From Ampullaceana balthica (lineage: Eukaryota; Mollusca; Gastropoda; Lymnaeidae): a DNA stretch of 64,000 bases. The DNA lies in NCBI GenBank assembly GCA_944989445.1, contig CALYLW010001188.1, forward strand, positions 62,001 to 126,000. The letters run 5' to 3'. The notes below the pieces were generated by a model. It worked only from the letters and a program-made list of their open reading frames with translations, was not told the origin of the DNA and searched no databases. Shown here piece by piece: positions 59,631-64,000 of this stretch. The position numbers were made by a program, and so were the translations under genes. The stretch's first letter is position 1; each line of letters starts with the position of its first letter.

Positions 59631-60398
59631 CCACAGCCTCCCCACCGACAAGAAAAGAGAGTGGCCGAATTTAACTTGATCACCGCTTCACTGCTAAAAA
59701 AACATTCAAAATGATTAAAATTATAATTTTAATTATTTTATTTTTCTTTAGAGTATGCACTGTTTTATATAAAATCTCACCCCTCCAGTTCTATCAGATC
59801 ACGTACGATGATTCTCCGCTTACACCATTCAAAATTTCAAGAGAGGAGCAAATGCTTCAAGCATTTAAGACGCAAGCTTTCAAAAAAACCAAACAGAACC
59901 CCTAAGAAGAAGAGAGGCCGCATTAATCGCCATAAAGATATGCAAGAAAAAAGATGCTTCCTGATGGGTGACGTCGTCTTTTTGATCACTACGTTGATGC
60001 CCCTAAAACCATTGGCTTTGGAAAGTGTTGGTCGCTGTCAAAACAGTTGGCCGATTGTCAAACTGAGTTAAACCTCTTCAGTGTCGGGAGTATTGCATTC
60101 AAGCGAGGCCATGTGCCCTTTGATGAGGCATTCACTGATTTGCTAAAAACTTTTGTCAACTTAGGGATTTCTGCAAGATTATTAGACATAATTCTTATGG
60201 TGTTTCAAAGGAGAATTCGTATGTCTATAGGCTGTAATAGCGTTGCTTGTAACAAGCCACCGAAAAGAGGAAAGGCTCATGTTTTCCTAAGCTTCTTCTC
60301 TGAAATCTTCTTTAATGCTTGGACTGCTTTAAATTTGGACGCTGAAAACGCCACCTATGAATTTCTATTTTCTACGAAATCTTACTCTTTGAAAATGA

Positions 60399-61151
60399 TT
60401 GGTACCAGACCAAGTAAATATCCAAAGTCATGCACAAGAGAGGGGAAAAAAGCGGATGTTAAAAGAAAACCAAAAGAAAAGGCAGAATTTAGCTAGATTT
60501 CATGAAAAACCCTTCAACTTCCCAGCATTATTGCCCAACAATTGGTTTGACTTGCAATATAAAAGTTATGACCAAATTAAACTGAAATATTTGAAAAGGA
60601 GGCTTCAATTCCCCAGCTTAAATGGGGGATGGATGAGGTTTTTCAAAAAAATGAAAAATGTTACAGATAATCATACGTTTGCTGGGGATAATTTTTATAT
60701 AAGGCTTTGGTCTCAAAGTAGAAGCTTTGTACAAGAGATTAATAACTATGGCTTGAGACGATCAGATACAATAAATACAACAGCGACAGTGGACAAATAC
60801 AACAAAAGAAGCTCAAGCAAATGGATTCATTCCATTGCAAGGATTCCCCATTTCGCCCCAGTTGACTTCACGCAGTATTATGGGAAATTTGAACATTTTC
60901 TTCAACACCACCTAAAACAATATATAAGTAAAGGTGATGATTTGCTTCATGACGCAACAGCCTGTGGTAAATATATTTTCGAGAAGATGGAGAATGCCAT
61001 TTGTAAACCGTATTGGCCACAATGCTTCAAAAAGAACAAATATTCCGTGTATACTCTGCTTACGTCAACAACAAATGTGACATGTGACACCGCTGATGAG
61101 ACTCATCAGAACCTAGAACAGAACAAAGTTATGGCCTCGGTTTATGTTAAT
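60399..61151 (+). CDS. locus C main segment with degenerate BIR-like region
   Basis: About 250 codons in one frame. Matches to locus A are strong around 60640-60800 (F-x-SLNGG, NNYG, NTTATV) and 60990-61070 (FEK...W, KYSVYTL). The BIR-like part (about 60835-61025) has A-T-A-C-G where canonical BIRs have C-x2-C-G, and no E-H-A-R histidine. It ends where the frame shifts into the decapeptide repeat. Confidence 0.5.
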
Positions 61152-61461
61152 AATGAGACAACACCCTGAGCCTGAAGCTTGTGACGAGAAACCACCTCAG
61201 ACCAAAGGTTGTGACGAGACACCACCTCAGACCAAAGGTTGTGACGAGACACCACCTCAGACCAAAGGTTGTGACGAGAAACCACCTCAGACCAAAAGTT
61301 GTGACGAGACACCACCTCAGACCAAAGGTTGTGACGAGAAACCACCTCAGACCAAAGGTTGTGACGAGACACCACCTCAGTCTGAAGCTTGCGGTTTCAA
61401 CTTGAAAAGCGCGATTAAAGATTCTCAGCCTAAGTTAGAGGAGGACAAAAGGCATCGGAAT
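61144..61461 (+). CDS. locus C decapeptide-repeat segment
   Basis: Seven tandem copies of a ten-residue unit of the type GCDETPPQTK, then ACGFNLKSAIKDSQPKLEED and a phase-0 donor (GGAATGTAAGT). The repeat is 30 bp per unit and nearly identical between copies. It is joined to a downstream exon in matching phase 0, which supports it as coding. It is one base out of frame with the preceding segment. Confidence 0.5.
61178..61387 (+). repeat. 30-bp tandem repeat, 7 units, probably coding
   Basis: The unit is GTTGTGACGAGACACCACCT followed by CAGACCAAAG. Variation is mostly A/C at one position (gagAaa versus gagAca), which changes K to T in the peptide. Confidence 0.95.
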
Positions 61462-61829
61462 GTAAGTTTCAAATCGACATCTCTCTCTAAATCTCTGTCT
61501 CTGCCTCCCTCTCTCTCTTTCTTTCTCTCTCTCTCTCTCTCATTTGTAAAAAAAAATAATTACATGCACTTACTCTTCATTTGAAATGTGTTCCACTAAT
61601 GGTCACAGCTTAAAATAATTAAACTCTCCAAAATCAGTATAAATTAAAGTGGTTAAATTTGCCCCGTTTTACAGCAATACCTAAACTCCTTTGTTTACAG
61701 ATACTACTCTCTAAAACAAAGCAAACAAATTACACTAACAGTAAATTGAACCACAGAGTTTTATAGCTTTTATTAAAATCCTTGTTTAAGAAATAGAAAT
61801 CTGGTTAATGTAGATAATTATTCGAACAG

Positions 61830-61926
61830 GGATCTACTGATGAAGATCGTGACACTGCAACAGCTGTAAACGAAAGTTCAACCGATCTGTCGACGAATGT
61901 TGTCAAGGAGGATACGCCTGATTACG
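61830..61926 (+). CDS. locus C small exon (97 bp)
   Basis: It starts after GAACAG in phase 0, matching the donor at 61461/61462, and leaves in phase 1 at GTATGA. The peptide is GSTDEDRDTATAVNESSTDL and onward, acidic and S/T-rich, like the locus A cassettes. Confidence 0.5.
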
Positions 61927-62318
61927 GTATGATAAAAAATAATAAAAATAACATTAAAAGAATAGCCAAAAAACATTCACCCTCAATCATTACAAACAAA
62001 ATGTAGTTTAAAATAAGAACAAAAGATATTATTTCTGAATTAAGTTAATATTTTTAATAGAACGCTTTTTTTGTTTGGTTATTTTGGTCAATTTGACCAG
62101 AATTTTTACGTTTAAGAGACATTTAAAGAAAATAAATATTTTAAAAATAATAATTTAAAAGAATAAACATGTGAAAAGTAAATGTACTTTTTATTAAAGA
62201 CGTCTGGGATAAACATATTCTCTCCTTACTTGTATACATTGAAACCGTTTACAGTTTAAAGTTTACACGACATCTGCGCCATGAAACGATCATTTGATAA
62301 TCATAATTTTGTTTACAG

Positions 62319-62491
62319 TTTCGAAGCACAGTTTTCGAAGAGCTAATGGCTCAAACACAATTGGTGATCTCCAGTGTTATAGCTCCTCAGTTGACTATGA
62401 TCCAACTTTGTCCCAGGAGCCACGGAAAACTGGAAGAGAAGAGTTGTTACCTTGTAGGCCATATGTTACGGAGATATCGGGTAGGCAATAA
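62319..62491 (+). CDS. locus C last exon found, running into a minisatellite
   Basis: It starts after TTTACAG in phase 1 (V-SKHSFRRANGSNTIGDL). It remains open through EELLPCRPYVTEI and stops at TAA 62489-62491, inside the first 27-bp repeat unit. The repeat supplies the final codons and stop, so the array may have replaced the original 3' part of the gene. Confidence 0.45.
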
Positions 62492-62938
62492 GTTGCGAAG
62501 ATACTGGGTAGGCAATAGGTTACGGAGATATCGGGTAGGCAATAAGTTGCGAAGATACTGGGTAGGCAATAGGTTACGGAGATACCGGGTAGGCAATAAG
62601 TTACAGAGATATCGGATAGGCAATTAGTTACGGAGATATCGGGTAGGCAATAAGTTACGGATATATCGGGTAGGCAATACGTTACGGAGATATCGGGTAG
62701 GCAATAAGTTACGAAGATATCGGGTAGGCAATAAGTTACGCAGATATCGGGTAGGCAATAAGTTACGGAGATATCGGGTAGGCAATAAGTTACGGAGATA
62801 TCGGGTAGGCAATAAGTTACGGATATATCGGGTAGGCAATAAGTTACGGAGATATCGGGTAGGCAATAAGTTACGGAGATACGGGAAGGCAATAAGTTAA
62901 TGGAGATACCGGGTAAGCAATAATTTACGGAAATTTAT
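62465..62938. repeat. 27-bp minisatellite, about 17 units
   Basis: The unit is GTTACGGAGATATCGGGTAG followed by GCAATAA, with variants (TGCGAAGATACTGGG alternates with TACGGAGATATCGGG at the left end, a two-unit higher-order pattern). The - strand frame of 165 codons is a by-product of 27 being a multiple of three. Confidence 0.95.
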
Positions 62939-64000
62939 AAGATAAAAAAAAACAATGTTACTGCACGAAAACAATTTTTTCATCACCTTCTCCTTACACA
63001 CTTTTGTTTTTTCTAAAAAAATAAGATGAAATAAAAATGTAATAGATCTATAGGCTATTTTAAAAAAAAAGTAACTTTAAAACCGCAGGAGATTAGCTTC
63101 TGAGGTTACATTTAAAAAAAAAGACATTTTAACAACATAAAAATTTAATTTTTGTTCCTTTTGTCATGAATTTATATTATTTTGGGAGATAAGATTTGAG
63201 CAATGAATGAACAAGGGGAAAGAACTTGTTCATTTATGTTTCTCACACATTTGGTTAAAGAGATTTGTCGTACAAAAAAATATCAACGTGTATTCAATTT
63301 TAAAAAAAAATACTTGAGACGAGGTCATTAACTTTTATCTGTTCATAAAAATACCATGACTATAGTTAAAATTATTCATGGCTATGTCATAAAATAAATG
63401 ATTTATTTTGGTCAGCGTTGAAATCGAGAGACAAAAAGACAAGTGTGGCAACACGAAGCGATAGACACCCAATAATGTACTCTGGGCGGGACACTTACAA
63501 AGTCGTGTTACTAACAGAATTGAGATTCCTGAGGGTAGGTTTTATAAAAATAAACGGGATTTTAAAAAAAAACAACAAAAAAAAACAAAAACAAACACAC
63601 ACAAGAGAGGAACGATTTTGTGAAATTTTCTAAAAGCATATTTTCGTTATTTTGGCGCAATTGTAAAAAAATATGTGACAGATCATTAATTTAAAGGGCA
63701 TAGAGGTCGAGTCAGTTTTAAGTCACAGTTTTGTTCCCGTGGCAATGGGCTTCCCGAGTCCTTAGTAGGATAGCCAAAAGTGGCTTGGTATTGTGCCACA
63801 CACATCCTCTAATAGCCGTGGCCTGTCTGTGCTTTCTTCGGACCATACCAAAATTCATTTTGAAACATTTTCCGTAAATTTTAACAGGCTTTTTTTATCA
63901 ATAATTTCAGTATAATAAACAGATATAAATAGGATGCATTTCTTTTTACACGGAGAGCGTTTCATATGGTATTTCACCATAAATATAAAATATACTGGTT
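62939..64000. other. AT-rich stretch to window end, no supported gene
   Basis: The 63690-63860 part is less AT-rich (GTGGCAATGGGCTTCCCGAG, CCGTGGCCTGTCTGTGC) and may be a repeat fragment. Further exons of locus C could lie beyond the window. Confidence 0.45.

Larger units (their letters stand above)
59637..62491 (+). pseudogene. IAP-like locus C, paralogue of locus A, with frame breaks
   Basis: After an acceptor at 59636, coding-like sequence passes through several frames: 59750-59905, 59972-60496, 60399-61151 and 61144-61461. Small exons follow at 61830-61926 and 62319-62491. The 60.05-60.3 kb part aligns with the N-terminal part of locus B exon 1 (AFTDL, LLDIILMVF, FLSFFSEI). The 60.7-61.1 kb part aligns with locus A (NNYGLRRS, NTTATV, YSVYTL). 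RIPHFAPV and DATACGK...YWPQC line up with the BIR of locus B (RLASFRPV, CDRCG, SHPC), keeping only some zinc ligands. A TGA at 59969 and two frame changes argue for a pseudogene, but all splice borders checked downstream are intact and in phase, so sequencing indels are an alternative. IAP kinship is inferred. Confidence 0.5.

Noticed and set aside
62395..62892. A - strand frame of 165 codons (ISVTYCLPD units)
   Set aside because: It is a by-product of the 27-bp minisatellite.

Overview
This window is nuclear DNA from an animal with an AT-rich, intron- and transposon-rich genome. Reading frames are short exons bounded by GT/AG splice signals, there is no operon structure, and most of the sequence is intergenic or transposon-derived. 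The mix of inhibitor-of-apoptosis-like (IAP) genes, secreted PAN-domain proteins and many small hAT elements fits a mollusc, most likely a heterobranch or pulmonate gastropod. That placement is inference and cannot be proven from this window.

Two gene families account for nearly all the credible coding sequence. The first is IAP-like and has three loci on the + strand. Locus A (4.2-9.06 kb) has a large 5' exon followed by at least six small exons, each a multiple of three bases long and each starting and ending in phase 1. Locus B (45.69-48.84 kb) has a recognisable BIR domain, half of a second BIR and a C-terminal RING. Its RING frame is broken by what looks like one extra T in a T4 run. Locus C (59.6-62.5 kb) is a paralogue of A, with frame breaks and a coding decapeptide repeat. 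Aligning A and C to B suggests that their large exon carries a BIR fold that has lost zinc ligands.

The second family is a tandem set on the - strand. Two intact three-exon genes (18467-21449 and 28443-33072) encode secreted proteins of 313 and 314 residues. Each has a signal peptide, a PAN/apple-like segment and a conserved C-terminal domain I cannot name. A third, broken copy (36457-37687) keeps only its last exon, which is split by an 861-bp GC-rich insertion flanked by a 13-bp duplication.

The rest is repeats. At least six hAT-type elements have readable 8-bp target duplications: 2.9, 9.6, 28.0, 29.2, 30.3 and 39.0 kb. One dispersed family ending in AAATCCCTTATAT has a single copy at 13.5 kb, a four-copy direct array at 25.5-27.3 kb, two inverted copies at 35.4-36.4 kb, and a copy at 49.85 kb that has grown a roughly 300-bp CT microsatellite. 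There is a tRNA-like SINE at 18.2 kb. Minisatellites have units of 33 bp (22.97-24.58 kb), 39 bp (43.98-44.69 kb), 17 bp (47.98-48.27 kb), 7 bp (48.99-49.08 kb), 30 bp (61.18-61.39 kb, coding) and 27 bp (62.47-62.94 kb).

The best candidate for something undescribed is the IAP-like family: three linked loci with different degrees of BIR decay, a modular set of symmetric disordered exons, and a conserved 40-bp block found upstream of locus A and twice upstream of locus B. The broken frames could be pseudogenisation or consensus errors; transcript data would separate these.
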